Of a stretch of 53,449 bases of DNA, positions 16,179-25,702 are shown one piece after another. The translations under genes and the position numbers were made by a program. The notes under the pieces were generated by a model. The model did not search any database. It saw nothing but the letters and a program-made list of their open reading frames with translations, and was not told the DNA's origin. Each line of letters opens with the position of its first letter. Position 1 is the stretch's first letter. Source of the DNA: an uncultured Burkholderiales bacterium (GTDB lineage Bacteria > Pseudomonadota > Gammaproteobacteria > Burkholderiales > Burkholderiaceae_C); assembly GCA_903949285.1 (NCBI GenBank), contig CAJAYT010000137.1, forward strand, positions 1-53,449. Direction: 5' to 3'.

Positions 16179-17876
16179 ATGCCCCTACCTCCCGCCCCGA
16201 CTAAGCGCGCATCTACTCTTTCAACACAAAGCTATGACTCAACCGTAATCCGCAGCAATTCACGCAAGGATTTGGAGGAAAAAGATCCTCTCGCTCACCC
16301 AGCCACCCAACTGGAGGACGATTTCTCAAATAGTGGTGGGGGTAGCTTAGAGACGAATTATTCGCCCAAGCTTTTAGAGGATCCTGAGCACGCGCAGGAC
16401 GTGCAAGTTTTACAAATCAATCATAAGAGCGCAACAGCTAAATCACCCAACGCGGTTGAGAAGAAGAAACTTAAGAAAAAAAATACCGGACCTGGCAAAC
16501 TTTTTGTGCTCGATACAAACGTATTGCTGCACGACCCCATGTGTCTGTTTAGATTCGAAGAGAACGATATCTTTTTGCCGATGATCGTTTTAGAGGAGCT
16601 TGACGGTCACAAAAAAGGGATGACCGAAGTTGCCCGAAACGCTCGCCAGACCTCGCGCACCCTCGACGCTCTCGCGGGCACTCAAAATGCGGACATTACG
16701 GCAGGCCTGAAGCTCGACAGTACCGGGCATGTAGAAGTGTCGGGCAAGTTGATGTTTCAAACGCAACCCCTCACCTACAAACTCCCCGACAGCCTGCCTC
16801 AAGGGAAAGCAGACAACCAGATCTTGGCCGTCGTTGGCGCGCTTGTAGAAAAGTTAGCCCCCAGAGAAGTGGTCCTTGTCTCTAAGGACATCAATATGCG
16901 CGTCAAAGCACGCGCCCTTGGTCTTGCCGCAGAGGATTACGAGAACGACAAGACACTAGATGACGGGGATCTTCTTTACTCGGGTTCACTTGCCCTTCCC
17001 CATGATTTTTGGCTTAAACAGGCCAAAACCATTGAGAGTTGGCAAAGTGGTAGTCACACCTTTTACCGAATCTCTGGACCTATCGTAGTCGATCTGCATA
17101 TCAATCAGTTCGTCTACCTTGAGGTGCCTGGTGAGCCTAACTTTTACGCTCGTGTGACGGAGATTCGAGGTAAGACTGCTGTGTTTAAAACACTCAAAGA
17201 TTTCCATCACATCAAAAATTCAGTATGGGGCGTGACAGCACGTAACCGCGAACAAAACTTTGCGATGAATTTGCTTACCGATCCCGATATTGATTTTGTG
17301 ACACTCAGCGGTACCGCGGGTACGGGCAAGACACTTATGGCCTTGGCCGCAGGCTTGACGCAGGTACTGGATGACCGACGCTACACAGAGATCATCATGA
17401 CCCGTGCAACGGTCAGTGTCGGCGAAGATATCGGCTTTCTTCCAGGCACCGAAGAGGAGAAGATGGGGCCTTGGATGGGTGCTTTAGATGACAACTTAGA
17501 AGTTCTTGCTAAAACCGATACCGGATCAGGCGAGTGGGGCCGTGCAGCAACCAATGAGTTGATCCGCAGTCGTATCAAAATCAAGAGTATGAACTTCATG
17601 AGAGGTCGTACCTTTATGAGTAAGTACGTGATCATTGATGAGGCACAAAACTTAACGCCCAAACAAATGAAAACACTCATCACTAGGGCTGGACCGGGAA
17701 CTAAGATAGTTTGTATGGGCAACTTGGCACAAATCGACACCCCCTACCTGACAGAGGGCTCATCAGGGCTTACCTTCGCTGTGGACCGCTTTAAGGGCTG
17801 GCCTCACGGCGGGCACATCACCCTCGCACGCGGGGAGAGATCTAGACTTGCAGACTTTGCAAGCGATGTCCTATAA
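16179..17876 (+). CDS. PIN domain-PhoH ATPase fusion protein
   Basis: 565-residue protein joining an N-terminal PIN ribonuclease-like domain to a PhoH ATPase/helicase domain (PhoH2/YlaK class). The first 105 residues are low-complexity and Lys/Ser/Asn-rich, probably disordered. PIN begins at KLFVLDTNVLLHDP (about 107-120), with further acidic residues in IVLEELDGHKKG and ILAVVGALVEK/VLVSKDINMRVKA. The PhoH part has Walker A LSGTAGTGKTLMALAAG near 375-391 and Walker B-like VIIDEAQNLTPKQMKTLITRAG near 484-505. PhoH2 proteins are RNA-processing toxins or helicases in some bacteria; the role here is inferred. The ATG at 16179 has no clear ribosome binding site. It converges with dnaB. Confidence 0.9.
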   Translation: MPLPPAPTKRASTLSTQSYDSTVIRSNSRKDLEEKDPLAHPATQLEDDFSNSGGGSLETNYSPKLLEDPEHAQDVQVLQINHKSATAKSPNAVEKKKLKKKNTGPGKLFVLDTNVLLHDPMCLFRFEENDIFLPMIVLEELDGHKKGMTEVARNARQTSRTLDALAGTQNADITAGLKLDSTGHVEVSGKLMFQTQPLTYKLPDSLPQGKADNQILAVVGALVEKLAPREVVLVSKDINMRVKARALGLAAEDYENDKTLDDGDLLYSGSLALPHDFWLKQAKTIESWQSGSHTFYRISGPIVVDLHINQFVYLEVPGEPNFYARVTEIRGKTAVFKTLKDFHHIKNSVWGVTARNREQNFAMNLLTDPDIDFVTLSGTAGTGKTLMALAAGLTQVLDDRRYTEIIMTRATVSVGEDIGFLPGTEEEKMGPWMGALDDNLEVLAKTDTGSGEWGRAATNELIRSRIKIKSMNFMRGRTFMSKYVIIDEAQNLTPKQMKTLITRAGPGTKIVCMGNLAQIDTPYLTEGSSGLTFAVDRFKGWPHGGHITLARGERSRLADFASDVL

Positions 17877-17893
17877 ATCATTAGTAAGCATTA

Positions 17894-17923
17894 GCCACTA
17901 GCTTTTTAATTTTTGCTAGTGGC
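17894..17923. terminator. Hairpin between convergent phoH-like gene and dnaB
   Basis: Perfect 9-bp stem GCCACTAGC/GCTAGTGGC with a 12-nt T/A loop in the 54-bp gap between two convergent genes. There is no T tract after the stem on either strand, so terminator function is likely from position but not certain. Confidence 0.6.
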
Positions 17924-17930
17924 AAAATCC

Positions 17931-19337
17931 TTAATCGCGCTCGTTGCCTCGACTGAGTGTTTCAAACTTGGTTAAAGGCTTTAAGAATGCCAATTTAACG
18001 GTCCCTGTGGGACCGTTTCTTTGTTTACCAATGATGATCTCAGCTATTCCGGGCTCCTTAGAGTCCTTGTTGTAGTAATCATCGCGGTAAATAAACATAA
18101 TCACATCCGCATCTTGCTCGATGGCTCCAGACTCTCTCAAATCGCTCATCATCGGCCGCTTATCCGTCCTCGTCTCCACACCGCGGTTGAGCTGGGACAG
18201 TGCAATGATTGGGCACTGAAGCTCCTTGGCCAGCATCTTCAGGCCCCTAGAGATTTCACCCAGCTCGGTGGCACGGTTATCCCCGTCGCTTGAGCCTGTG
18301 GACATGAGTTGCAAATAATCAACCACAATTAAACCTAGCTTGCCACATTGGCGCGAGAGTTTTTTGGCGTTTGCACGTAACTCACTCGGGTTGAGTCCAG
18401 GCGTTTCGTCAATAAATAAGGATACTGTTTGTAGCCGCTCTACTGCCTCATTCAAACGCGGCCACTCTTCATCGGATAGTTTCCCAGTCCTGAGGTGGCC
18501 TTGATCGATTCGACCAATAGAGCCAACCATACGGATAGCGAGTTGCGAGGCCCCCATCTCCATTGAGAACACCGCAACGGGTAAGCCCTCCCCCAATGCA
18601 ACGTGTTCTGCAATGTTGATGGCCAGGGCCGTTTTACCCATAGAAGGTCGAGCTGCTAAGACGATTAAGTCCCCCGACTGAAGCCCAGAGGTCATCTCAT
18701 CAAAGTCAGAGAATCCACTTGGAACACCCGTGATGTCATTGGGATTTTTAGACATCTCATCAACGCGTCCAAGGAGATCGGAGATGAGTTGGTCCATACT
18801 TTGAAAGCCTTGCCTCAGACGGGAGCCTTCTTCGCCGATCTTAAAAATCTTTTGCTCAGCCTCATCTAGTATCTGTGCGACGGGGCGACCCTTGGTGTTG
18901 AAAGCTTCGGCTGCGATTTCATCACTGGCAACCACTAATTTGCGAAGAATCGCGCGCTCACGAACAATCTCTGCGTAGCGTCTAATATTGCCCGCACTCG
19001 GTACGTACTGTGCAAGGGCGTTTAATTCGCCAAGCCCTCCCACCGCATCGGCCTTGCCCTGAGCAAGCAAGGCCTCATAAACGGTGATCACGTCAGCCGG
19101 GCGCAACCCCCCTATCAAAGTCTGTATGGATGCATAAATAAGTCTATGCTCGAACTTGTAAAAATCGCTCTCTGAGAGCACATCAGAGACCCTATCCCAA
19201 GCTGAATTGTCTAAAAGCAAGCCACCCAACACACAGGACTCTGCCTCAAGTGAGTGCGGAGGAACCCGTAACTGAGCCAACTGAGGATCAGTCATGTTGG
19301 AGGTATACCTCTTTCTAGAAAGGGAAGCCGTTGACAT
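17931..19337 (-). CDS. dnaB: Replicative DNA helicase DnaB
   Basis: Hexameric 5'-3' helicase of the replication fork. About 468 residues. N-terminal domain LRVPPHSLEAESCVLGGLLLDNSAWD; RecA-like domain with Walker A AARPSMGKTALAINIAEH near residue 220, VFSMEMG, LGLIVVDYLQLM (Walker B) and SQLNRGVETRTDKRPMMSDLRESGAIEQDADV. There is no intein. The chosen start is ATG at 19337 because related proteins have about 25-30 residues before LRVPPHS; an internal ATG at 19295 or an upstream TTG at 19349 is possible. Three DnaA-box-like sites lie about 90-125 bp upstream. Confidence 0.96.
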   Translation of the reverse strand: MSTASLSRKRYTSNMTDPQLAQLRVPPHSLEAESCVLGGLLLDNSAWDRVSDVLSESDFYKFEHRLIYASIQTLIGGLRPADVITVYEALLAQGKADAVGGLGELNALAQYVPSAGNIRRYAEIVRERAILRKLVVASDEIAAEAFNTKGRPVAQILDEAEQKIFKIGEEGSRLRQGFQSMDQLISDLLGRVDEMSKNPNDITGVPSGFSDFDEMTSGLQSGDLIVLAARPSMGKTALAINIAEHVALGEGLPVAVFSMEMGASQLAIRMVGSIGRIDQGHLRTGKLSDEEWPRLNEAVERLQTVSLFIDETPGLNPSELRANAKKLSRQCGKLGLIVVDYLQLMSTGSSDGDNRATELGEISRGLKMLAKELQCPIIALSQLNRGVETRTDKRPMMSDLRESGAIEQDADVIMFIYRDDYYNKDSKEPGIAEIIIGKQRNGPTGTVKLAFLKPLTKFETLSRGNERD

Positions 19338-19427
19338 TAGAGCTTTCAAAGGAGATTACATTTTTTCCGAACGATTCGGTAACAGTGCACACTATACATC
19401 CGTTGAAGGAATAGGCCGAGGGACGAT

Positions 19428-19460
19428 TGTGCACAAAGCTGTGGATAAGGCTATGGATAA
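19428..19460 (-). promoter_or_regulatory. Three DnaA-box-like 9-mers upstream of dnaB
   Basis: Read on the minus strand: TTATCCATA (19460-19452), TTATCCACA (19448-19440) and TTGTGCACA (19436-19428). Starts are exactly 12 bp apart. The middle one is a perfect match to the DnaA box TTATNCACA and the outer two differ at one position. The location upstream of dnaB suggests control by DnaA. Confidence 0.6.
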
Positions 19461-19571
19461 GACAGGAAAAACCAGTGCAGAACGCGATAATAACTCTACC
19501 CTCACAAAGCATTTTCTGAATCGCAATAGAAAAAGGGACAAAACCATTGTTGATGGCTTTCTCCCTTTGGG

Positions 19572-19624
19572 GCCATTAAATCTGTAGATTTAATGGCTTA
19601 TTCATGAGCCCTAGGATAGGGCTT
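19572..19624 (-). terminator. Two consecutive hairpins after the rpsF-rplI operon
   Basis: Immediately after the rplI stop on the minus strand come AGCCCTA/TAGGGCT (3-nt loop, 19607-19624) and GCCATTAAATC/GATTTAATGGC (4-nt loop, 19572-19597). Neither is followed by a long T run, but both stems are strong and the position fits transcription termination. Confidence 0.6.
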
Positions 19625-19639
19625 AATCAAGTGTTCGAA

Positions 19640-20092
19640 TTAAGCTGATTCGCCGTAAACGCTAACGTTGATTTCAACAACTACGTCTGTGTGCAAAGAG
19701 ACACTCACGCTGCTGTCACCAACGACCTTAATAGGACCATTGGGCATACGAATCTGAGCCTTGAGAACGGAGTAACCGGACTTGTTGAGTTCATCAGCAA
19801 TGTCATGGTTGGTGACGGAGCCAAACAAACGGCCATCAACACCGGATTTTTGAGTGACCTTAACAGTCGTTCCAGCCAACTTCTCGCCCAACTTAGTTGC
19901 AGCAGCGAGTTTCTCAGCTGCGATCTTTTCAAGTTCTGCGCGACGAGCTTCAAAATCTTTAATTGCAGCCTCTGTTGCACGCTTTGCACGACCTGATGGG
20001 ATCAAAAAGTTACGAGCGAATCCGTCCTTAACTTTTACAACATCACCCAAGTCACCGAGGTTGACTACTTTGTCTAGAAGAATAATTTGCAT
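19640..20092 (-). CDS. rplI: 50S ribosomal protein L9
   Basis: 150 residues. Classical N-terminal domain [40 protein letters not shown] (rRNA binding), the long connecting helix rich in Ala/Glu/Lys (about 45-75), and the C-terminal domain containing [17 protein letters not shown]. Last gene of the rpsF-priB-rpsR-rplI cluster; the gap to rpsR is 13 bp. Confidence 0.98.
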   Translation of the reverse strand: MQIILLDKVVNLGDLGDVVKVKDGFARNFLIPSGRAKRATEAAIKDFEARRAELEKIAAEKLAAATKLGEKLAGTTVKVTQKSGVDGRLFGSVTNHDIADELNKSGYSVLKAQIRMPNGPIKVVGDSSVSVSLHTDVVVEINVSVYGESA

Positions 20093-20105
20093 GATTGAGC
20101 TTTCC

Positions 20106-20387
20106 TTAGATCTTGTGTTGATCGGTGTAAGGCAACATCGCGAGAAAGCGTGAACGCTTGATTGCAGTGTTGAGTTGGCGTTGGAATATGGCGCGTGTTC
20201 CTGTTAAACGAGCAGGAATGATTTTGCCGTTCTCGGCAATAAAGTCACGCAATGTGTCGATATCTTTGTAATCAATCTCTTCTACGCCAGTTACCGTGAA
20301 GCGGCAAAAACGCTTGCGCTTAAATAAAAGCGATTGTGTATTGCGCTTTGGACGCTTGTCTTTGTTGAATTTTTTAAATGTGGCCAT
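20106..20387 (-). CDS. rpsR: 30S ribosomal protein S18
   Basis: 93 residues. Core motif [64 protein letters not shown], with a basic N-terminal tail. It binds S6 on the platform of the small subunit. The ATG has GGGAGG 8 nt upstream. It sits between priB and rplI, as in most betaproteobacteria. Confidence 0.98.
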   Translation of the reverse strand: MATFKKFNKDKRPKRNTQSLLFKRKRFCRFTVTGVEEIDYKDIDTLRDFIAENGKIIPARLTGTRAIFQRQLNTAIKRSRFLAMLPYTDQHKI

Positions 20388-20401
20388 GATATGAGCCTCC
20401 C

Positions 20402-20689
20402 TTATAACTTTGAAATTTCTTGTATATGAAAAATAACAGTTTTATACGACTTAGGTGAAACCAAGAAACCAATCAATCCAAGAGGGGTACCTAGCGGGGT
20501 ATCGGATATGGTCTTAACCAAATCCCCCATCACTAACGCCCGTATGGACAATCGGACCTGCCTTTTACGACCCAACTCCTCTAACTCCATCTCATGCTCT
20601 AAGAGCAGATCTAGGGCGGGTAGGCCAGCAGGAGTAAAACGTTGCGCCGATATTTCAACAACCTTTGCGCTAAGTTCTACTCTGTTCAC
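20402..20689 (-). CDS. priB: Primosomal replication protein N (PriB)
   Basis: 95-residue single-domain OB-fold protein that binds single-stranded DNA and PriA during replication restart. It starts [32 protein letters not shown], and the middle has [15 protein letters not shown]. Position between rpsF and rpsR is diagnostic. The start codon is GTG at 20689, with AAAGG immediately upstream. It is fairly divergent from the E. coli protein, as usual for PriB. Confidence 0.92.
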   Translation of the reverse strand: MNRVELSAKVVEISAQRFTPAGLPALDLLLEHEMELEELGRKRQVRLSIRALVMGDLVKTISDTPLGTPLGLIGFLVSPKSYKTVIFHIQEISKL

Positions 20690-20724
20690 GCCTTTCGTAA
20701 GATTGAACTGTTGCTCTTGAGAAT

Positions 20725-21090
20725 TTAAGCCTGAAACTCAGATTGCTGAGCTTTACGGGCTTCTTCACGCTCTACAGACTTCATCATGACTGAAGGACCC
20801 GTTTCGGCCTTCTTCTTTAAAACGGTCAAATGACGAAGTACAGCATCGTTGAATTTGAAGGCGTGCTCAAGTTCAGCCATGATTTCTTGATTAGCTTCAA
20901 TGTTCACACAGATGTAGTGAGCTTTAGCCAATTTGTTAATCATGTACGCGAGTTGGCGACGGCCCCAATCTTCGATGCGGTGAATTGCACCGCCACCTGC
21001 TGTGATCATGCTCTTATAACGATCGAGCATCGCAGGTACTTGTTCACTTTGATCAGGATGGATCAAAAGTATGATTTCGTAATGACGCAT
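20725..21090 (-). CDS. rpsF: 30S ribosomal protein S6
   Basis: About 121 residues from the ATG at 21090 ([29 protein letters not shown]), chosen because AGGAG sits 6 nt upstream and it matches the family start; the open frame extends further upstream without homology. Shows [31 protein letters not shown] and [24 protein letters not shown]. First gene of the ribosomal cluster. Confidence 0.97.
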   Translation of the reverse strand: MRHYEIILLIHPDQSEQVPAMLDRYKSMITAGGGAIHRIEDWGRRQLAYMINKLAKAHYICVNIEANQEIMAELEHAFKFNDAVLRHLTVLKKKAETGPSVMMKSVEREEARKAQQSEFQA

Positions 21091-21156
21091 AAACACTCCT
21101 TGTGGGTTGAGCTCTCCAACGGCGTCTAGACGTGGTAGAGCAAGGCAAAGACTGCT

Positions 21157-21162
21157 ATTATA
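21157..21162 (-). promoter_or_regulatory. -10 box of the rpsF operon promoter
   Basis: TATAAT on the minus strand, 67 bp before the rpsF ATG. The possible -35 (TGGTGA, 17-bp spacer) is weak. Confidence 0.5.
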
Positions 21163-21301
21163 ACCTGACAGAACTGGCTTCACCAGCAAACCCCACACTT
21201 GACAAGGATGGGTTAATATTTTAAATCTTAAGTATTCATAATTTAATGTGAATTACCAACCTCCTTGACCGCCCATGGCAAGGCTCACTCGTTTAAAAAA
21301 G

Positions 21302-21331
21302 TGCAACTGCCTTTGAGCAAAAGCAGTTGCA
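21302..21331 (-). terminator. Rho-independent terminator of ppsA
   Basis: TGCAACTGC/GCAGTTGCA stem with a 12-nt loop, followed on the minus strand by six T residues after one intervening C. It lies 26 bp beyond the ppsA stop. Confidence 0.85.
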
Positions 21332-21356
21332 TCAGTATGGACAATTCGTTAATGAA

Positions 21357-23750
21357 CTATTTTTGACCTAGGGACTTCCAAGTCTCGATAACACTATCTG
21401 GATTAAGCGATATGGAGGAGATTCCTTGGTCTACCAACCAGTGCGCAAAATCAGGATGATCGCTTGGGCCTTGGCCGCATATTCCCACATACTTATTATT
21501 TTTCAAACAAGCATCGATTGCATTTTTCAAAAGCACTTTTACAGCGGGATCGCGCTCATCAAAGTCAGCCGCTAATAGAGGCATACCCGAGTCGCGGTCT
21601 AAGCCCAGGGTTAGCTGGGTCAAATCATTCGATCCAATTGAGAATCCATCAAAGTACTCCAAAAACTGGTCAGCAAGCACTGCGTTACTGGGTATTTCAC
21701 ACATCATGATAATTTTCAAATCATCTTGACCGCGTTTGAGACCGAAACGGGCCAATAAATCGGTCACTGCCTTAGCTTGCCCAAGCGTCCTTACAAAGGG
21801 CACCATCACTTGAACATTGGTCAAACCCATCTCATTTCGAACACGCTTTAAAGCCTCGCACTCCATCTCAAACGCAGGTCTAAAGTCTTCAGCTAGGTAG
21901 CGTGCTGCCCCTCTAAATCCGAGCATCGGGTTTTCTTCCTCTGGCTCGTAACGACTGCCGCCAATTAATTTCCTGTACTCATTAGACTTAAAGTCAGAGA
22001 GTCGAACAATGACCGTTTTCGGCCAAAAGGCAGCCGCAATCGTGGCAACCCCTTCTGCGACCTTATCAACATAAAAAGCTTTGGGTGAGGCGTGGCCTCG
22101 AGCAACCGACTCCACAGCTTTTTTCAAATCCATATCCACATTTGGATAGTCCAAAATTGCTTTTGGATGGATGCCGATATTGTTGTTAATGATGAACTCT
22201 AAACGAGCAAGCCCTACGCCGTCATTGGGGAGCTGTGCAAAGTCAAACGCCAATTGAGGATTGCCTACGTTCATCATAATTTTGGTGGGTATCTTTGGCA
22301 TCGTGCCGCGCTCCACCTCACTGATTTCGGTCTCTAAGAGGCCGTCATAAATAAACCCTGTATCGCCCTCTGCGCAACTTACTGTAACGAGTGTTTTATC
22401 AATGAGCGTCTCAGTCGCATCACCACACCCAACCACTGCTGGAATGCCGAGCTCACGGGCAATAATAGCTGCGTGACAGGTGCGGCCTCCTCGGTTCGTA
22501 ACAATCGCCGCGGCGCGTTTCATGACGGGTTCCCAATTGGGATCTGTCATATCCGTCACTAAAATATCTCCGGCTTGAACTTGGTCCATATCAGCAATTG
22601 AGTGAACCAAACGGATATGTCCGGTACCAATTTTTTGACCAATAGCGCGCCCCTCGGCAAGCACAGTACCAGTTGCTTTTAGCTTGTACCTCAGCTCTGC
22701 TTTGCCCTTTTGTTGGCTCTTCACTGTCTCAGGCCTTGCTTGCAAAATATAGATCTGTCCGTCCACGCCGTCCTTGCCCCACTCAATATCCATGGGCCGG
22801 GCGTAGTGTTGTTCAATGATGAGCGCGTACTTTGCAAGTTGCTCCACATCGGCGTCTGTTAAAGAAAAGCGGTTGCGCATCTCAACCGGTACATCTACCG
22901 TTTTAACCAACTCTCCCGTCTTTTGTTTTTCCTCCGCGCTGGAGAAGGTCATCTGAATGAGTTTGGAACCCAAATTTCGGCGAATAATGGCACGTTTATC
23001 AGCGCGGATCATCGGCTTGTGCACATAAAACTCATCTGGATTCACAGCGCCTTGAACGACCGTCTCCCCCAGTCCGTAGCTTGATGTAATGAAGACAACG
23101 TCCTCAAAACCACTCTCAGTATCTATGGTGAACATGACGCCCGCCGCCCCCTTGTCAGAGCGCACCATGCGCTGAACCCCAGCAGACAGGGCTACACCTG
23201 CATGCGCAAACCCCTTATGCACTCTGTAGCTGATAGCTCGGTCGTTGTAGAGGGAAGCGAACACTTCCTTCATCTTGTGCAAAATATCAGGCAAACCAAC
23301 TACGTTTAAAAAAGTTTCTTGCTGGCCGGCAAAGGAAGCGTCGGGTAGGTCCTCTGCTGTAGCAGACGAGCGCACCGCGTAAGATGCATCTGCTTGATCC
23401 CCATTCAGCTTTTTAAATGCCAATCCAATTTCTCGCTCCAAGTCCGAGGGGAAGGGCTGAGTAAGAATCCAGCCTCGGATCTCGGCTCCTGCTTTGGCGA
23501 GAGACCTTACGTCCTCGGTATCAAGAGTCTTCAGTCTATCCTCAATTTTCTCACTCAGTCCCTCAAACTTCAGAAACTCTCTGAAGGCATGAGCTGTCGT
23601 TGCAAACCCAGTTGGCACCTTCACGCCTGCAGGCAATTGGGAGATCATCTCCCCTAGACTGGCGTTTTTACCACCGACCGACTCAACGTCGGTCATCCTC
23701 AGGTTTTCAAAAGGTACGACCAAGGCGGTCGCTTCAAATAGTTTAGACAT
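21357..23750 (-). CDS. ppsA: Phosphoenolpyruvate synthase
   Basis: Converts pyruvate and ATP to PEP, AMP and phosphate for gluconeogenesis. 797 residues, family length. N-terminal ATP-grasp domain ([11 protein letters not shown] 25-35, [25 protein letters not shown] 124-148), central phosphohistidine domain with H426 in [18 protein letters not shown] and the regulatory threonine T424, and a C-terminal PEP-binding barrel ending with the [14 protein letters not shown] region. It is controlled by PpsR, encoded divergently. GGAG lies 7 nt before the ATG and is inside a long inverted repeat. Confidence 0.98.
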   Translation of the reverse strand: MSKLFEATALVVPFENLRMTDVESVGGKNASLGEMISQLPAGVKVPTGFATTAHAFREFLKFEGLSEKIEDRLKTLDTEDVRSLAKAGAEIRGWILTQPFPSDLEREIGLAFKKLNGDQADASYAVRSSATAEDLPDASFAGQQETFLNVVGLPDILHKMKEVFASLYNDRAISYRVHKGFAHAGVALSAGVQRMVRSDKGAAGVMFTIDTESGFEDVVFITSSYGLGETVVQGAVNPDEFYVHKPMIRADKRAIIRRNLGSKLIQMTFSSAEEKQKTGELVKTVDVPVEMRNRFSLTDADVEQLAKYALIIEQHYARPMDIEWGKDGVDGQIYILQARPETVKSQQKGKAELRYKLKATGTVLAEGRAIGQKIGTGHIRLVHSIADMDQVQAGDILVTDMTDPNWEPVMKRAAAIVTNRGGRTCHAAIIARELGIPAVVGCGDATETLIDKTLVTVSCAEGDTGFIYDGLLETEISEVERGTMPKIPTKIMMNVGNPQLAFDFAQLPNDGVGLARLEFIINNNIGIHPKAILDYPNVDMDLKKAVESVARGHASPKAFYVDKVAEGVATIAAAFWPKTVIVRLSDFKSNEYRKLIGGSRYEPEEENPMLGFRGAARYLAEDFRPAFEMECEALKRVRNEMGLTNVQVMVPFVRTLGQAKAVTDLLARFGLKRGQDDLKIIMMCEIPSNAVLADQFLEYFDGFSIGSNDLTQLTLGLDRDSGMPLLAADFDERDPAVKVLLKNAIDACLKNNKYVGICGQGPSDHPDFAHWLVDQGISSISLNPDSVIETWKSLGQK

Positions 23751-23754
23751 AAGA

Positions 23755-23799
23755 AAGCTCCAGAAGTTAAAACCGGTAGACCCCTTAACACTGGAGCTT
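23755..23799 (-). promoter_or_regulatory. Long hairpin in the ppsA leader that covers its ribosome binding site
   Basis: Perfect 9-bp arms AAGCTCCAG (23755-23763) and CTGGAGCTT (23791-23799), with an inner 5-bp stem GTTAA/TTAAC (23766-23770 and 23785-23789). In the ppsA transcript the 3' arm contains the GGAG Shine-Dalgarno, four nt before the ATG, so folding would block initiation. The 14-nt loop is ACC/GGT-rich. It could alternatively be an operator for a dimeric regulator. Confidence 0.7.
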
Positions 23800-24016
23800 G
23801 ACTAGCTGAAATAGGTTTGCTAGTGAGCTCCGCTGGGGTAAACAAACGCGCGCATTCATCCCGTTGTTTGAGTTGTATTTGGTTAGGGATGAGAAAAGTG
23901 GGCATTTGTGATTGAATTCGCGACGGCTCAATTTTAACGGATCATTAGGGGGGATGGACTGCTATTGAGGCAAAATAGGATGCAACCGACTCTGGTAGAC
24001 ACTAATTCAAAGAACA

Positions 24017-24838
24017 ATGCATAACTACACCGTCTTTTTTGTATCCGATGGCACCGGCATTACTGCTGAGACCTTTGGTAACGCCATACTCGCCCAGTTT
24101 GAGCTCACACCGCGCCATGTACGGCTCCCCTTCGTAGATACTGTTGACAAAGCACATCAAGCCGTGCGCCAGATCAATCAAACGGGACTCGTTGAGGGTA
24201 GGCGCCCCATTGTTTTTACAACCCTTGCCAATACGGAGGTTTTTGAGGTGCTGCAAACAACCTGCGAAGGTATGCTTCTAGACATGTTTGGAACGTTTGT
24301 GCACCCCCTGGAAGAGGAGTTCGGGATTAAATCTAATCACCGCATTGGTCGCTTCTCAAACGTCAGCAAAAGTAGGGCTTATCATGACAGAATCGAGGCG
24401 ATTAACTTTAGCCTCTCGCACGACGACGGACAACTCAATAAAGATTTAGAGTTATCAGACGTTATCTTAGTAGGTGTTAGTAGAAGTGGTAAGACTCCAA
24501 CCAGTCTATACCTGGCGATGCAACACGGCCTCAAAGCGGCCAACTACCCACTCATCCCCGAGGACTTTGAGAGACAACAACTGCCAGAGGCTTTAAAGCA
24601 TCACATTGACAAGATATTTGGCCTAACCATCCAATCGGACCGCTTGAGTGAGATACGAAATGAGCGAAGGCCCAACTCCAAATACGCAAGTTTAGAGAAT
24701 TGCCAATACGAGGTAAGAGAGGCTGAGGCGATGATGCGCCGCTCAGGAATCAGGTGGCTGTCGACCACCACCAAAAGCATTGAAGAGATCGCAACGACCA
24801 TACTTCAAGAAATTAGACCTGAGAGACTCAGTTACTAA
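24017..24838 (+). CDS. ppsR: PEP synthase regulatory kinase/pyrophosphorylase (PSRP, DUF299)
   Basis: Inactivates PEP synthase by ADP-dependent phosphorylation of its regulatory threonine and reactivates it by phosphate-dependent dephosphorylation. 273 residues, usual length. N-terminal FFVSDGTGITAETFGNAIL (7-25), the P-loop GVSRSGKTPTSLYLA (153-167), and C-terminal SKYASLENCQYEVREAEAMMRRSGIRWLSTTTKSIEEIA. Divergent from ppsA across 266 bp, the typical arrangement. No clear Shine-Dalgarno before the ATG. Confidence 0.96.
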   Translation: MHNYTVFFVSDGTGITAETFGNAILAQFELTPRHVRLPFVDTVDKAHQAVRQINQTGLVEGRRPIVFTTLANTEVFEVLQTTCEGMLLDMFGTFVHPLEEEFGIKSNHRIGRFSNVSKSRAYHDRIEAINFSLSHDDGQLNKDLELSDVILVGVSRSGKTPTSLYLAMQHGLKAANYPLIPEDFERQQLPEALKHHIDKIFGLTIQSDRLSEIRNERRPNSKYASLENCQYEVREAEAMMRRSGIRWLSTTTKSIEEIATTILQEIRPERLSY

Positions 24839-24928
24839 AACTCTCCCCAACTACTACGGTGCTTGAAGAATTTAAATCTGTATTCAAGCAATGGAGCTAG
24901 AGTTGGGCCTGAAGTCTAGGGATGATGT

Positions 24929-25345
24929 CTAGGGATGAAGCCTGTAAAACGCCTCGATCCCAGCCTTGGCAATTTGCACATCTTCGGAGGATTTAACGCC
25001 GCTCACCCCCACAGCGCCAATCACCTGCCCGTCCTTCAGTATGGGTACGCCCCCCTCTAACATGCCGTCAACGTCGGGGGCAGTGATGAACGCAAAACGT
25101 CCGTTGTTGATGATGTCTTCATAAATTTTTGTTTCCCTGCGACCCAATGCAGCTGTATTAGCCTTAGCAGGAGCCATGTGAGCAGAAAAAGGCGCTGCCC
25201 CGTCTAAGCGGGAGAAGCTAAGCAAATGCCCTCCATCATCCACAATGGCAATGGATACAGCCCAGTTGTGTTTATGGGCTTCTGCTTCACTGGCGGACAT
25301 GATTGCTTTAACGTCTGCGCTCTCTAGGTAATATTTGGTTTTCAT
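24929..25345 (-). CDS. Cytoplasmic GlcG/HbpS family protein (DUF336)
   Basis: 138 residues without a signal peptide. It shows the same blocks as the exported paralogue at 7222-7743: AEAHKHNWAVSIAIVDDGGHLLSFSRLDGA, then AKANTAALGRRETKIYED and the Gly-rich GGVPILKDGQVIGAVGVSG. Function is uncertain; relatives occur near glycolate oxidase genes, but none are here. It stands alone, convergent with ppsR. The ATG lacks an obvious Shine-Dalgarno. Confidence 0.88.
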   Translation of the reverse strand: MKTKYYLESADVKAIMSASEAEAHKHNWAVSIAIVDDGGHLLSFSRLDGAAPFSAHMAPAKANTAALGRRETKIYEDIINNGRFAFITAPDVDGMLEGGVPILKDGQVIGAVGVSGVKSSEDVQIAKAGIEAFYRLHP

Positions 25346-25702
25346 AGAATTTTTGAATGTATTTTTAATACTGCACTAACATTTGAGAGTGCTTAGTTGC
25401 ATTTTAGATGACGGCACACTGCGTAGATCTAAGTTGCCCTAGATTTGCTTCACCATCCAACCTAAGATTCAGGTGAACCCTTGGTAGAGAAAGATTATTC
25501 CGGATAGAAAAGCAGGGTTATGCAGCGACCCGCCAATCAGATCCTTATTACTTAAATACGAATATGAGACCATCAATCCCACCATATGAGTAATATAGAG
25601 TTCAATTTAAGCCTTTTAATTATGGTTTTAATGGTACCGGGCACTTGAATTGTCCTAAAATGGTAAGCATATGCTTATGGCATACATTTTGGAGATAAAT
25701 TT
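25346..25702. other. Intergenic region with a 14-bp palindrome
   Basis: 357 bp between the GlcG-like gene and the Bax-inhibitor-like gene. It contains TAAGCATATGCTTA (25664-25677), a perfect palindrome 25 bp before the next ATG and next to a TTGAAT (25645-25650) that could be a -35. No gene or RNA was recognised. Confidence 0.5.

Noticed and set aside
19294..19587. 97-codon plus-strand ORF upstream of dnaB
   Set aside because: Covers the DnaA-box region and a hairpin; composition is random and it overlaps the dnaB start on the other strand.
21199..21227. TTGACA-containing plus-strand promoter upstream of rpsF
   Set aside because: No -10 at proper spacing and it would read antisense toward ppsA without a gene to serve.
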